A stretch of 64,000 nt of DNA, taken from positions 19,640-83,639 of the forward strand of contig NZ_SIJB01000009.1 in assembly GCF_009910845.1 (NCBI RefSeq), given 5' to 3'. Origin of the DNA: Chengkuizengella marina. GTDB lineage: Bacteria; Bacillota; Bacilli; Paenibacillales; KCTC-33759. The notes beneath the pieces are model-generated. The model was not told where the DNA came from. It worked only from the letters and a program-made list of their open reading frames with translations, and made no database searches. Position 1 is the first letter of the stretch, and each line of letters begins with the position of its first letter. This document shows positions 28,860 to 38,376 of the stretch, one piece after another. A program made the translations under genes and the position numbers.

Positions 28860-30050
28860 ATGTTAAAAACAAATAAATCAATGACAGATTATATATCTCC
28901 TGTAGTAAAGGGTATTCCTCCTTCAGGTATACGGAAGTTTTTTGATTTAGTTTCAGGAAGAAAGGATATCATTTCTTTAGGAGTCGGAGAACCTGATTTT
29001 GTAACTCCTTGGCATGTAAGAGAGGCATGTGTATATTCACTTGAAAAGGGGAAAACAACATATACTCAGAATGCAGGATTGCCTGAATTAAGAGAGGCTA
29101 TTTCTGCATATTTATACAAACAATTTGCATTGAATTATGAACCTTCTAATGAAGTTTTAATTACAGTAGGAGGAAGCGAGGCAATAGATTTGGCTCTCCG
29201 CGCTTTAGTTCAACCAGGAGATGAGATTCTTATTCCAGAACCGTGTTATGTGTCTTATTCTCCGATTACTTCTATTGTAGGAGGTAAAGCCGTTGGTATT
29301 GAAACCTATGCAAAGGATAGCTTTAAATTAACTGCGGAATCATTAGCTGAGCAAATTACTGCTCAATCTAAGGTATTAATATTGTGTTATCCAAGTAATC
29401 CTACTGGTGGAATTATGACTTATGAGGATTGGATACCTATTGTAAATCTTGTAGAAGAACATGACTTAATTGTCATTTCAGATGAGATTTATGCTGAATT
29501 AACTTATGATCAAAAACATATTAGCTTTGCTTCTATGCCCGGTATGAAAGATCGTACGATTGTTGTTAGTGGTTTTTCTAAAGCTTTTGCAATGACTGGT
29601 TGGAGATTGGGATATGCTTGTGGACATCAAGATCTTATTGCAGCGATGTTAAAAATACATCAATATACGATTATGTGTGCACCTGTAATGGCTCAACAAG
29701 CGGGTATTGAAGCATTAACGAATGGGTTGGAAGAGAAAGATCGAATGGTAGAGTCTTATAACCAGCGACGTCGCTTAGTTGTTAGAGGGTTTCGAGAAAT
29801 GGGATTGGACTGTCATGAGCCGAAAGGAGCATTTTATGCATTTCCTTCCATCCAATCTACAGGGCTGACCTCTGAACAATTTACTGAAAAGTTATTAGAG
29901 GAATTTAAGGTAGCAGCAGTACCTGGAAACGCATTTGGACTAGGAGGGGAAGGATTTATTCGTTGCTCCTATGCAAATTCAGTAAGTGAATTGAATGAGG
30001 CTTTGGAACGGATCGGAAAGTTTGTGAACAAATATCAGAAATTGGACTAA
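28860..30050 (+). CDS. PLP-dependent class I/II aminotransferase (AlaT-like)
   Basis: 396 aa. PLP-binding lysine in SGFSKAFAMTGWRLGY (near residue 240), NPTGG near 175 and SDEIYAELTY near 200. The arrangement behind an Lrp-type regulator matches the alanine transaminase AlaT of B. subtilis, so alanine/2-oxoglutarate exchange is likely, though PatA/AspC-like activities cannot be excluded. Confidence 0.9.
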   Translation: MLKTNKSMTDYISPVVKGIPPSGIRKFFDLVSGRKDIISLGVGEPDFVTPWHVREACVYSLEKGKTTYTQNAGLPELREAISAYLYKQFALNYEPSNEVLITVGGSEAIDLALRALVQPGDEILIPEPCYVSYSPITSIVGGKAVGIETYAKDSFKLTAESLAEQITAQSKVLILCYPSNPTGGIMTYEDWIPIVNLVEEHDLIVISDEIYAELTYDQKHISFASMPGMKDRTIVVSGFSKAFAMTGWRLGYACGHQDLIAAMLKIHQYTIMCAPVMAQQAGIEALTNGLEEKDRMVESYNQRRRLVVRGFREMGLDCHEPKGAFYAFPSIQSTGLTSEQFTEKLLEEFKVAAVPGNAFGLGGEGFIRCSYANSVSELNEALERIGKFVNKYQKLD

Positions 30051-30064
30051 CCATTGGTATACTA

Positions 30065-30105
30065 TTGGATTGAGTGAGGGAGTTTATCCCTCTCAAATAA
30101 TCCAA
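30065..30105. terminator. hairpin between convergent genes
   Basis: Outer arms TTGGA/TCCAA and inner TGAGgGAGGGA-type arms closing on a GTTTA loop; T-run is poor. Confidence 0.5.
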
Positions 30106-30116
30106 ATTGCAAGTAG

Positions 30117-30998
30117 CTATGAACTGAAAAACTCTGAGATATATTTTTGACAGATATCAAAAATTAATTTGTTTTCTAAAATATCACTTACTTCACGAGC
30201 TTTTAATAAAGACTTTCTGCACAACTCTTTTTCATTAAGATTCCAGTGAATGGTTGCTTTATTTAAATATAAGTCTGCTAAATAATACATACTATAATAA
30301 CGTTTACAATAAGAGATTCCCCTTGTGCAAATTTTTAGGCCTTCTTTAAATTGCTTTTCATCAACTAGCACTCTCGTATAGTTATAATATACTCGGTTAT
30401 ATATTAGTTTGTTATTTAATTCATTTTTTTCATTTATAATGGTAATGATTTTTTTATACAAAGAAATGGATGCTTTTGGATCACCATGGTCGTATAATAT
30501 CATGGCTTTAGATATAAGGATTTCGATTTCATCTTCATTATAAAATCCATTGGGATCTCTTAAGGTAAGAGCATTATCAATAAATTGAATTGCTTTATTG
30601 TAATTTTTTTGTAAATAAAATATGCAAAGTCCTTTATATAACAGAAGATACTGTTGATGTTTAATTTTAGAAAAGATCGGATTCTTCTCTTCTTTTTGAA
30701 TCATTTTAAGCACAGACTCATAATCTCGACTTGATAAATGCCTTCGGATTACGGTATAAAACTCATCAATATAATCTTGCTGTAACTCCTGATTATTCGT
30801 TAATAAATAAGAAGTATCAATTCCTAGTCTTTCAGAAAATTGTTGAATAATATAACTAGATGGTAAACATAATCCATTTTCTATACGACTTAGATTAGCT
30901 TGTGTACAAATACCTTCACACATTTGTTTTTGAGTTATATTCATTTTTAATCTGATCTCTTTTATTTTCTGACCAATGTTGATAGATTCACTTTTCAT
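30117..30998 (-). CDS. XRE regulator with TPR repeats (RNPP/PlcR-NprR type)
   Basis: 293 aa from ATG 30998 (GGAGG 8 bases before). Residues 8-65 are an XRE helix-turn-helix (KIKEIRLKMNITQKQMCEG, LSRIENG), and the remaining 220 residues are helical TPR-like repeats. This is the layout of PlcR/NprR/Rgg peptide-sensing regulators. No signal-peptide gene is visible on either side, so it is an orphan, or senses another ligand. Confidence 0.82.
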   Translation of the reverse strand: MKSESINIGQKIKEIRLKMNITQKQMCEGICTQANLSRIENGLCLPSSYIIQQFSERLGIDTSYLLTNNQELQQDYIDEFYTVIRRHLSSRDYESVLKMIQKEEKNPIFSKIKHQQYLLLYKGLCIFYLQKNYNKAIQFIDNALTLRDPNGFYNEDEIEILISKAMILYDHGDPKASISLYKKIITIINEKNELNNKLIYNRVYYNYTRVLVDEKQFKEGLKICTRGISYCKRYYSMYYLADLYLNKATIHWNLNEKELCRKSLLKAREVSDILENKLIFDICQKYISEFFSS

Positions 30999-31136
30999 GG
31001 TTATAACCTCCAAAAACAAAATATATGAGTATAATAATCTGAATGAGCAAGAAAAATGATTAACAATATTTAAAAGGTATTGTTTAATTATTATATAATT
31101 TAGTCCTTCTAAATAAAAGAGTTAGATACAAAGTAA

Positions 31137-31190
31137 AATGTACCCTATGAATAGACACTTAAATAAGAGTCTACCTATAGGGTACATTTA
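31137..31190 (-). terminator. terminator after the antiporter gene
   Basis: AAATGTACCCTAT...ATAGGGTACATTT, with an inner TAGAC/GTCTA helix. It follows the minus-strand antiporter gene. Confidence 0.8.
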
Positions 31191-31206
31191 AAATTACTAC
31201 CTTCTT

Positions 31207-33003
31207 TTATTCATTTTTACTTAATATGACTAACTGATCTCCTGCCTCAGCAACTAGATCTTTTTTTAAAGTAGCAAAGGTTATTTTTCCACTTTTTTTG
31301 ATAACACAAATGTTGAGCTCAAGATTAGATCTATCCTCCCGTTTGATAATTTTATTTTCTTTCATTTCTATGTTTTTAAAGGTATACCCACTCTCAATTT
31401 TACGATTCAATTCTTGGTAGCTTTCTTTTTCACCGAATAATAAGTAAGATTTTATAGCTGGAGAATATAGCTGTTCCATGACATGTTCTTCAGTATTAAT
31501 TGTAAGTGCCAAACAATTTTGGTGTCCAAATATAGGCAAATACATATTATGAATTAAAGCGTTGTATGGTACAGAATCATCTAGAGCCAGAATATACTCG
31601 TAGGAGTTCATATCAACATTGAATTGAGTATTTTTAGACAGAATTTCACCATAGTAAGTATCAACATCTCGACTTTTAGCTTCAATGATATGATCAAAAA
31701 CTCGATCTACAATTAATGTAGGAATACCTTTTTCCTTGAAAAATACGGCTAGTTCAATGGAAAATTTACTAGATCCAACCAATAATACACCTGGTGAATG
31801 TTTGTTTGCTAGTCCTAGTTTTCTTGATAAGAACCCAATGGAAAAACCATGAGCACATACGGTAACAATAACTAATGCAAAGGTAATTGTAGTAAAAATC
31901 TTAGCATCTGAATAATAACCATCTTCAGTAAGTATGGAAGCAAAATAACCAGATACGGTTAAAGCAACAATTCCTCTGGGAGCAATCCAACCAATTAAAG
32001 TTTTCTCAGCTAGTGATAATTCTGTGCCAATGGTTGATATCCAAATGGAAGCAGGTCTAACTAGAAACAACATAATGACGATGAAGCTAATGATAGGTAA
32101 ACTAAATATTTCTTTAATGGTTGACATGGGTAGGGATGCAGTTAGCATAATGAAAATAGTTGACGTAAGTAACACAGAAATATCTTCATTAAAATGTCGG
32201 ATATCACCCAAAGCGGATATATATTTACTCAAACGGGCAATGGTTAGTCCCATTACGGTTACTGCTAACAAACCGGTTTCATGCATCATCATTTCTGAAA
32301 TACCAAAGCAAAGCAGCACAAATGATAAAATAATAGGCGTTTTTAAATATTCAGGAATTTTTCCTTTTTCGATCATCATGCTGATTGTAAGTGCAAAGAT
32401 ATATCCTAACAAAGCTGCAAATATTGCCCCTAGAAAGAAAGAAAATATATAACTTATGCCTATAGCATCATTGGTTATAACCTTGACAATTTGATAAGCA
32501 AATAATGCCACCAGAGCACCAAATGGGTCTACGATGATACCTTCCCACTTTAATACAGCGGCTGTTCGGGGTTTTAGTTTAGCCTGTCTTAATAGAGGAA
32601 TAATTACTGTTGGACCAGTGACAATAAACAATCCACCGATTACAAAAGAGGTTTCCCATTGAAGCCCCGCTATGTAATGAGCAGCTAAGGAGCCACCAAT
32701 CCATGCAAGAAATGCTCCTATAGTCACAATTCTTATTACCGATTTAGATATACCCCTTAATTCTCGAATATCCAAGCTAGAACTTCCCTCAAACAGGATG
32801 AGAGCTACGGCTAAAGAAATGACTGGAATATAAAAATCTCCTAATGCTTGCTCAGGGTTTAAGATTCCTAAAAAAGGTCCGATCAACAAACCTGCGATAG
32901 ACATAATAACAATCGCTGGTAACTGAAAACGCCACGCTAACCACTGTGAGGTAATCCCTAGTGCTATAAGGGTTACAATACCAAATAAAACGAATTGCTC
33001 CAA
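31207..33003 (-). CDS. CPA1/NhaP-type cation:proton antiporter with cytosolic TrkA-like region
   Basis: 598 aa from the TTG at 33003, which has AAAAGGG 9 bases upstream; an ATG at 33012 abuts that site and is less likely. About twelve transmembrane helices (1-400) with the exchanger core VTGPTVIIPLLRQAKLKP near 135-152 and the EGIIVDPFGA acidic pair near 160-170. The C-terminal 200 residues carry a Rossmann-like TrkA-N region (LLVGSSKFSIEL) and a TrkA-C-like end. Exchanges Na+ or K+ for H+. Confidence 0.9.
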   Translation of the reverse strand: MEQFVLFGIVTLIALGITSQWLAWRFQLPAIVIMSIAGLLIGPFLGILNPEQALGDFYIPVISLAVALILFEGSSSLDIRELRGISKSVIRIVTIGAFLAWIGGSLAAHYIAGLQWETSFVIGGLFIVTGPTVIIPLLRQAKLKPRTAAVLKWEGIIVDPFGALVALFAYQIVKVITNDAIGISYIFSFFLGAIFAALLGYIFALTISMMIEKGKIPEYLKTPIILSFVLLCFGISEMMMHETGLLAVTVMGLTIARLSKYISALGDIRHFNEDISVLLTSTIFIMLTASLPMSTIKEIFSLPIISFIVIMLFLVRPASIWISTIGTELSLAEKTLIGWIAPRGIVALTVSGYFASILTEDGYYSDAKIFTTITFALVIVTVCAHGFSIGFLSRKLGLANKHSPGVLLVGSSKFSIELAVFFKEKGIPTLIVDRVFDHIIEAKSRDVDTYYGEILSKNTQFNVDMNSYEYILALDDSVPYNALIHNMYLPIFGHQNCLALTINTEEHVMEQLYSPAIKSYLLFGEKESYQELNRKIESGYTFKNIEMKENKIIKREDRSNLELNICVIKKSGKITFATLKKDLVAEAGDQLVILSKNE

Positions 33004-33354
33004 ACAAACCATCCCTTTTCTTTCTATATTTCTCAACATACTTATGATAGCCATAATTAACATTCATGATGAATGAATATTATAATATCATTTCCAAATT
33101 AATAGTTAGTGATTTATATCTAACGTTATTATGGTATATTTTGAATGATTATACAACTAAAAAGATTATAACTACTATAAAATATAAAAATGATAGAAAG
33201 ATATAAAGGATTTATAAATACTGTTTAATAATAATATTCTTTTTATGGAGGAACTTTAAGGATGACTCTAGAATGATATAGTATGTATTCTATATTTCAA
33301 ATTTTTCCCATCTGTCGATAGCTAATAAGAAAAAAATTAGATAAGGAATTTATT

Positions 33355-34617
33355 ATGATATTACGTAAATTTAAAAGTAAGTATAAATTAGAAGAAGTGA
33401 AATACGCAATTATTCTATTATTTGGAATAGGTATATCTTATATTGGTGATTGGGTTTATTTAGTGGCCTTAAGTTTATTAATCTATGATATGACCGGTTC
33501 GCCTGCAGCTGTAGCTGCTATATTTATTATGAAACCCATTGCTACTGTATTAACAAACTTTTGGTCGGGTAGTTTTATAGATAGGTTTAACAAGAGAAAT
33601 GTTATGATTACTATGGATTTTATTAGATTCATACTTCTTTTGTTTATCCCTTTTTCCACATCGCTGCTGTATCTAATCTATATTGTTATTTTCTTTATTA
33701 ATATGGCTAGTTCAATCTTTGAACCCAGTTCGCTTACTTATATTACTAAACTTATTCCAGAAGCAAAAAGAAAAAAGTTTAATGCACTTTACAGTTTAGT
33801 GTATTCAGGTGCATTTCTAATTGGTCCAACAATTGCTGGATTATTGTTTTTCATAGGTACTCCCATTTTAGCGATATATTTTAATGCTATCTCTTTCTTA
33901 ATTTCTGGATTGATCATGTTTTTTATGCCTAAATTAGAAGATAAAGAGGGTAAATTACCGCATACTAAAATTAGTTGGTCCGTGATTCGTCAAGATTGGC
34001 ATGAAGTGTACAGTTTTAGCAGGAAAGCTTTCTATATTATGTCTATCTACTTTCTTTATAATGGATCACATTTAATTGCTGGGGCATTGGATGCACAAGA
34101 AGCAGTCTTTGCTAAAGACGTTCTATATTTAACAGATAGTGAATATGGATTCTTAGTGAGTGTGGCAGGAGCGGGCGTATTAATAGGTGCATTACTTAAT
34201 TCGATTATAGTGAAGTACTTCTCCATTAATGTATTAATTGGATTTGGAACAATTTTGTTTTCAATGGGTTATATTATTTTTTCACTTTCAACGACATTGT
34301 TTGTTGCTGCAGTTGGATTTTTTATCTTAGCATTCTTTATTTCATTTGCGAATACAGGTTTTTTAACTTTTTATCAGAAAAATGTTGATGTAGATATGAT
34401 GGGGAGAGTCAGTAGTATTTATGGTTTGCTACAAGCAGTTCTGAATATTTTGTTTATTCTTTTAGTAGGTTTTTCAGCAAGTATATTTTCTATTAAGCCA
34501 GTGTTTATTATAGGGTCTTTGTGTATCCTTTTACTAGCTGTGATTTTGTGTATATTTAATTTCTTACCATCAAAAAAAGACTTGTACATAGAGGAATCAA
34601 TTAAAATTCATGGTTGA
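33355..34617 (+). CDS. MFS transporter
   Basis: 420 aa, twelve helices. Motif A is seen as SGSFIDRFNKRNVMI between helices 2 and 3. The sequence is like the MdfA/EntS-like group (MFS_3) of macrolide or siderophore exporters. AAGGA precedes the ATG. No neighbour points to a substrate. The 291 bases upstream hold no gene. Confidence 0.87.
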   Translation: MILRKFKSKYKLEEVKYAIILLFGIGISYIGDWVYLVALSLLIYDMTGSPAAVAAIFIMKPIATVLTNFWSGSFIDRFNKRNVMITMDFIRFILLLFIPFSTSLLYLIYIVIFFINMASSIFEPSSLTYITKLIPEAKRKKFNALYSLVYSGAFLIGPTIAGLLFFIGTPILAIYFNAISFLISGLIMFFMPKLEDKEGKLPHTKISWSVIRQDWHEVYSFSRKAFYIMSIYFLYNGSHLIAGALDAQEAVFAKDVLYLTDSEYGFLVSVAGAGVLIGALLNSIIVKYFSINVLIGFGTILFSMGYIIFSLSTTLFVAAVGFFILAFFISFANTGFLTFYQKNVDVDMMGRVSSIYGLLQAVLNILFILLVGFSASIFSIKPVFIIGSLCILLLAVILCIFNFLPSKKDLYIEESIKIHG

Positions 34618-34665
34618 AGGATTCACACGGCTACTACGTTATTTCGTTTTTTTTAATAAAAAAAC

Positions 34666-34688
34666 CTATGCACGATATAGTACATAGA
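34666..34688. terminator. short hairpin between convergent genes
   Basis: CTATGcAC/GTACATAG with a 6-base loop, preceded by T- and A-runs. Confidence 0.5.
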
Positions 34689-34718
34689 TCTTCTTGATAT
34701 AATATACTTTTTACATTA

Positions 34719-35645
34719 TTAAGCTAATGCTTCAGTAAGATTTGGAACAACCTGTTTCTTACGTGAAACAACCCCTTTAAGAACAGCAGTGTTATTATTC
34801 AAAGTAACGTTAAATGCTTTTTCAACTGCACTTGCTTTTTTACCTAGTGCTAATGCAGTGGAATTGTTAGTTAAGATGTCTGTTACAGCAAAAACAAACA
34901 AGTCTAACTCTTTTTCAGCAATAACCTGTGTAATGGCCTCTTCTAATTCTTGCTGACGATTAAGAACGTCTTCAGTATCTACTGTGTTCACTTGAGCGAT
35001 TTCAACTTTGGAATCTCCCATACTGAATTCTTTTGCATCAAGTGTGATCATTTCATTAATGCTTTTTCCACTTAAATCTGCACCAGCTTTTAACATATTT
35101 AAACCATATTCTTCAGCATTTACGCCAGCGATTTCTGCTAATTCACGAGCAGCAGCTACATCTTGGTCTGTACATGTTGGAGATTTAAATAATAGGGAGT
35201 CAGAGATGATTGCAGATAACATTAATCCAGCAATTTCTTTCTTAATTGCAACTCCATGTTCTTTATATAGTTTATTTAAAATCGTTGCGGTACAACCTAC
35301 AGGTTCAGCTCTGTAATATAGGGGATCGCTTGTTTCAAAGTTTGAAATACGATGATGATCAATGACTTCTAATATACGAACATCTTTGATATCCTCTGCA
35401 CTTTGTTGAAATTCATTATGGTCAACTAATATGACATTTTTTACTTCATTTGCAACTGTTTTTACTAATCGAGGAGCTTCAACCTTAAACTGATCTAAAG
35501 CGTATTGAGTTTCTCCACTTACTTCACCTAAACGAACAGCTTCAGCGTCCATTCCAATTTCTTTTTTTAAATCAGCATAAACGATTGCAGAACAGATCGT
35601 ATCTGTATCTGGATTTTTGTGTCCGAAAATTAATACTTTTTCCAT
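34719..35645 (-). CDS. ppaC: manganese-dependent inorganic pyrophosphatase
   Basis: 308 aa from ATG 35645 (AAGGAG before it). DHH-family motifs: GHKNPDTDT at 7-15, DHNEFQQ near 75, DHHR near 97 (the namesake DHH), and a DHHA2 C-terminal domain with RKKQV near 296. Hydrolyses pyrophosphate to phosphate. Family II enzyme, typical of Bacillales. Confidence 0.96.
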   Translation of the reverse strand: MEKVLIFGHKNPDTDTICSAIVYADLKKEIGMDAEAVRLGEVSGETQYALDQFKVEAPRLVKTVANEVKNVILVDHNEFQQSAEDIKDVRILEVIDHHRISNFETSDPLYYRAEPVGCTATILNKLYKEHGVAIKKEIAGLMLSAIISDSLLFKSPTCTDQDVAAARELAEIAGVNAEEYGLNMLKAGADLSGKSINEMITLDAKEFSMGDSKVEIAQVNTVDTEDVLNRQQELEEAITQVIAEKELDLFVFAVTDILTNNSTALALGKKASAVEKAFNVTLNNNTAVLKGVVSRKKQVVPNLTEALA

Positions 35646-35856
35646 TTCTATTCTCCTTCTATGTTCATTGAACAAATTCTTGTAGAAACACTTATTCCTA
35701 AGTTATCCTCACTAAATATACATTTTATCATAAATCCTGAGTAGAATAGTGGGTTTTATAAAAAATGTTTTAAGAAAAAGATGACAATTAATATTACTGT
35801 CAAAATGTTGCATGTAATATGTGTAATAAAGTTATGATACTCTTTAATAACTAAAT

Positions 35857-35983
35857 GAAAAGAGGACTTTTAACATCCTCTTTTCACCGCACTTCCCCAA
35901 TTGCAATTAGCCCATAAACATATTTACCAAAAGGTAAATAAATTAGTTTTATCGCACATTCTCTAAAGGAGAAAGAGAATGTG
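35857..35983. other. two perfect hairpins in a 474-base gene-free gap
   Basis: The gap 35676-36149 has no gene I can support. It holds GAAAAGAGGA...TCCTCTTTTC (35857-35885) and a perfect 10-bp stem CACATTCTCT/AGAGAATGTG (35955-35983). Neither has a T-run, so they may belong to a small RNA or be operators. Confidence 0.4.
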
Positions 35984-36149
35984 GACAACTCTATAATAAT
36001 ATATGGAAAAAATAAAATCAAAGGATAATAGATGTATAAAAAAATAAGAATAAAGTCCTATTTATTTCATTATATCATTTCCTTAAACCATGTTTATATT
36101 TGTAAAAATTTATGAAAAGTGCAGATAAAAATAAGAAAGGAAGAAATAA

Positions 36150-36587
36150 ATGGAGATTTTTGTACAATCCAATGAATGGATTAGAAAAATGTTTGACTCT
36201 CGTTACAACGTTTCTGAAACAATTAGTAATAATACAGATATCGTTGTAATAGTTCGCTCAAATGAGCAAGATCCTGAAATTATGAACGATATTATACGAC
36301 AAACAGATGGAATGATTCCTCTCTTTGTTTTGATAGGAACGGAAGATCAAATTGGAAAATCATATGAAGAAACTGCGATATTTTCAGGACAAATTATTGA
36401 GAGGACTAATGATAATATTGTCATTCAAAATGGAGAGGATCAGAAACAAACCTATTATATAAATGAACATACTAAAGTTCAAGTAGGAGTTGTTTCTGAT
36501 AGAAGCTTAGATATGATTGTATTGGGTGCAAATGCAAATATTTTAGCCTATAACGGAGTGGTAAAAGTCATTCATGTAAAATATTAA
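36150..36587 (+). CDS. unknown 145-aa protein
   Basis: No family recognised. No signal peptide or membrane helix; an alternating beta-rich C-terminal half (IIERTNDNIVIQNG, TKVQVGVVSDRSLDMIVLGA) suggests a small barrel or sandwich. Good AGAAAGGAAG site before the ATG. It lies just upstream of the type I toxin-like locus but has its own stop and is unlikely to be linked. Confidence 0.7.
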   Translation: MEIFVQSNEWIRKMFDSRYNVSETISNNTDIVVIVRSNEQDPEIMNDIIRQTDGMIPLFVLIGTEDQIGKSYEETAIFSGQIIERTNDNIVIQNGEDQKQTYYINEHTKVQVGVVSDRSLDMIVLGANANILAYNGVVKVIHVKY

Positions 36588-36615
36588 CTAAAATAGTACT
36601 ATTAATATAATCTAA

Positions 36616-36624
36616 TGTTATACT
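36616..36624 (+). promoter_or_regulatory. extended -10 promoter of toxin-like locus 1
   Basis: TG-T-TATACT, an extended -10. The same sequence context (TACAATAGTTGG shortly downstream) appears at locus 2 near 58005. Confidence 0.55.
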
Positions 36625-36685
36625 AGAGAAGTACAATAGTTGGAAAGGGCGGTAGGCAAATCCTCCAGAGAAGGAGGTGATGCCG

Positions 36686-36769
36686 ATGACAGTTTATCAG
36701 AGTATTTCAATTATGATTATGTTTGGAATACTGATTGTAGCGATACTGTCGTTTAACCATAAGAAATAG
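36686..36769 (+). CDS. 27-aa holin-like / type I toxin peptide, copy 1
   Basis: MTVYQSISIMIMFGILIVA followed by ILSFNHKK: a single hydrophobic helix with a short polar N-terminus and basic tail, the pattern of the 'putative holin-like toxin' family (BsrG/TxpA-like type I toxins). The ribosome binding site GGAGG (36673-36677) is buried by CCTCC (36662-36666), helped by GGC/GCC pairing further out, as in type I toxin mRNAs kept silent in the full-length form. A closely related second copy is at 58081. Confidence 0.82.
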   Translation: MTVYQSISIMIMFGILIVAILSFNHKK

Positions 36770-36807
36770 GCCGCCCATCTTTATGCCAAGGATAGCGGTC
36801 TATTTCA
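36765..36807. terminator. shared terminator of toxin mRNA and antisense RNA, copy 1
   Basis: AATAGGCCGC (36765-36774) pairs with GCGGTCTATT (36795-36804). It overlaps the toxin stop codon; conserved at locus 2. Confidence 0.7.
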
Positions 36808-36904
36808 TAATAGAAACATTTTCCTACCGTTTATTAACGGCTATTGTATGAAACCGTTTGGTGTTACAGCACCAGCAGTTTCCTTAATATTATATAAATC
36901 TTTT
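36765..36904 (-). ncRNA. predicted antisense antitoxin RNA, copy 1
   Basis: Inferred. On the minus strand a TATAAT -10 (36911-36916) lies where locus 2 has an identical one, the sequence below it is conserved between the loci (TACCG...AACGGCT, CCGT.TGGTGTT.CAGCACC), and the transcript would end in the shared hairpin, overlapping the toxin 3' end. No good -35 is visible. Confidence 0.45.
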
Positions 36905-37062
36905 AATCATATTATACACTATTTTTAAACTTTATAAAAGTGAGTAGTATAAGCAAAAACGTAACATTAAAAAATTAGCTACTTGATTCATAAATACTTA
37001 TATTAATTTAAAATTAAGTCACGATATACATATAAAGCATAAATTATAAAAGGGGATATTAT

Positions 37063-37728
37063 ATGAAAAATTTCACTAAATATTTCTTGGTAATTACATT
37101 AGTATTTTCAGTTATATCTACAAGTGTAGTTGCAGGTACTTCAAATTTTTCAGATACAAAAGGGCATTGGGCTGAGTCATCTATTGAGAGAATGGTAGGG
37201 AAAGGTCATATAAGTGGTTATCCAAACGGTTCTTTTAAACCAGAAGGTCAAATTACAAGAGCAGAGTTTACAGCTATATTAACTAGAATCGTAGGGATTG
37301 ATGAATTAAAGAATCCATTCAGTGATGTAGATGATGCAAGATGGGCAAACGGCATAATCGGTGGAGCAGAGAAAGTTGGAATCATAGAGAAATTAGAATA
37401 TGGAAGCAAATTTCAACCTAATATACCAATTACTCGGTTAGAAATAACAAAAATGATTGCTAGAGCTTTGATTATAGAAGATGAATATAAAGAAATTTTT
37501 GATACCTATGCTTCATACGATCAAGGAAAATTAAGGTTTAAAGATGCTAAAAATGTATTCAATAAAGATGTACCTTATGTAGCATTTGTTACAGATTTAG
37601 GAATTCTCACTGGGTATCCAGATAAAACATACAAACCTTTAAATCAAGCTTCAAGATCTGAAGCAGTTGTGATGTTACTAAAATTTATTGACCATGATAT
37701 AAACAGTGGTTCAACTGGTGGTGAATGA
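37063..37728 (+). CDS. S-layer homology (SLH) domain protein, truncated by frameshift
   Basis: 221 aa. Signal peptide (1-25), then three SLH repeats: FSDTKGHWAESSIERM...ITRAEFTAILTRI (about 30-78), FSDVDDARWANGIIGGA...ITRLEITKMIARAL (about 86-140) and FKDAKNVFNKDVPYVAFV...ASRSEAVVMLLKFI (about 160-212). SLH triplets bind pyruvylated cell-wall polymer. The protein stops just after the anchor with no cargo domain. In the next frame 37729-37849 reads DGDINPNPDYANVDQWIN..., so a frameshift near 37725 has probably cut off the tail. Confidence 0.85.
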   Translation: MKNFTKYFLVITLVFSVISTSVVAGTSNFSDTKGHWAESSIERMVGKGHISGYPNGSFKPEGQITRAEFTAILTRIVGIDELKNPFSDVDDARWANGIIGGAEKVGIIEKLEYGSKFQPNIPITRLEITKMIARALIIEDEYKEIFDTYASYDQGKLRFKDAKNVFNKDVPYVAFVTDLGILTGYPDKTYKPLNQASRSEAVVMLLKFIDHDINSGSTGGE

Positions 37729-37849
37729 TGGGGATATAAATCCAAATCCAGACTATGCAAATGTGGATCAATGGATAAATACAACAAGAATTAGTCCTAA
37801 CTATATTACTTACATAAATAGAAAACTTATACTTAAGGGTTCATTCTAA
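37729..37849 (+). pseudogene. out-of-frame tail of the SLH protein
   Basis: Protein-like reading (DINPNPDYANVDQWINTT, then SPNYITYINRKLILKG) ending at TAA 37847-37849, in a different frame from the SLH gene. It contains no domain I can name. Confidence 0.5.
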
Positions 37850-37935
37850 TCAACATCGCACCAGACAATATTTCGGAGGAGGTTTTATTCTTCCTTTGGT
37901 ACTATTTAATTTGTTAACCATTTCATTGTTATACT

Positions 37936-37960
37936 AAGGGGCTCATAGAGCCTCTTTTTT
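37936..37960 (+). terminator. terminator of the SLH gene
   Basis: AAGGGGCTC ATA GAGCCTCTT stem with T-run. Confidence 0.85.
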
Positions 37961-38039
37961 ATTTAGTAAAGTATTTTTTTATCATAATACCTTGCATTAT
38001 AGAGTAATATATAATATTATATTTTCAGGAGGTGATAGG

Positions 38040-38375
38040 ATGGAAATCAATAAAGAGGTACTCAAAGGGCATATAGACACATTAATCCTCTCCATGTTAT
38101 CTCTTAGAGATATGTATGGTTATGAATTAGCTAAAATGGTGCGTGAAAAAAGTGACAATCAGTTTGAATTAAAAGAAGGAACATTATACTTATCTTTAAA
38201 ACGATTAGAGAAAAATAAATGGATTGAATCGTATTGGAGCGATGAACAAGGACCAGGCGGACGCAGAAAATATTATAAATTGACACCGCAAGGAGAAGAA
38301 GGGCTAGAATTGAAAAGAACGGAATGGAAATTTGTAAAAACGATGATGGATGCATTTTTGGAAGGAGGAAATTAA
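38040..38375 (+). CDS. PadR family transcriptional regulator
   Basis: 111 aa from ATG 38040 (AGGAGGTGA before it). PadR winged helix: HIDTLILSMLSLRDMYGYEL, the GTLYLSLKRLEKNKW recognition region and PGGRRKYYKLTPQGEEGL wing. It ends one base before the next gene, so both are one operon. PadR proteins of this type repress the operon they sit in, with HAAS-domain partners. Confidence 0.93.
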   Translation: MEINKEVLKGHIDTLILSMLSLRDMYGYELAKMVREKSDNQFELKEGTLYLSLKRLEKNKWIESYWSDEQGPGGRRKYYKLTPQGEEGLELKRTEWKFVKTMMDAFLEGGN

Positions 38376-38376
38376 C

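Noticed and set aside
32024..32452. 142-codon plus-strand frame
   Set aside because: Shadow of the antiporter gene on the other strand; composition is that of a reversed membrane protein.
36031..36117. 28-codon frame in the gap before 36150
   Set aside because: Very A+T-rich, weak start site and no protein-like pattern; likely chance.
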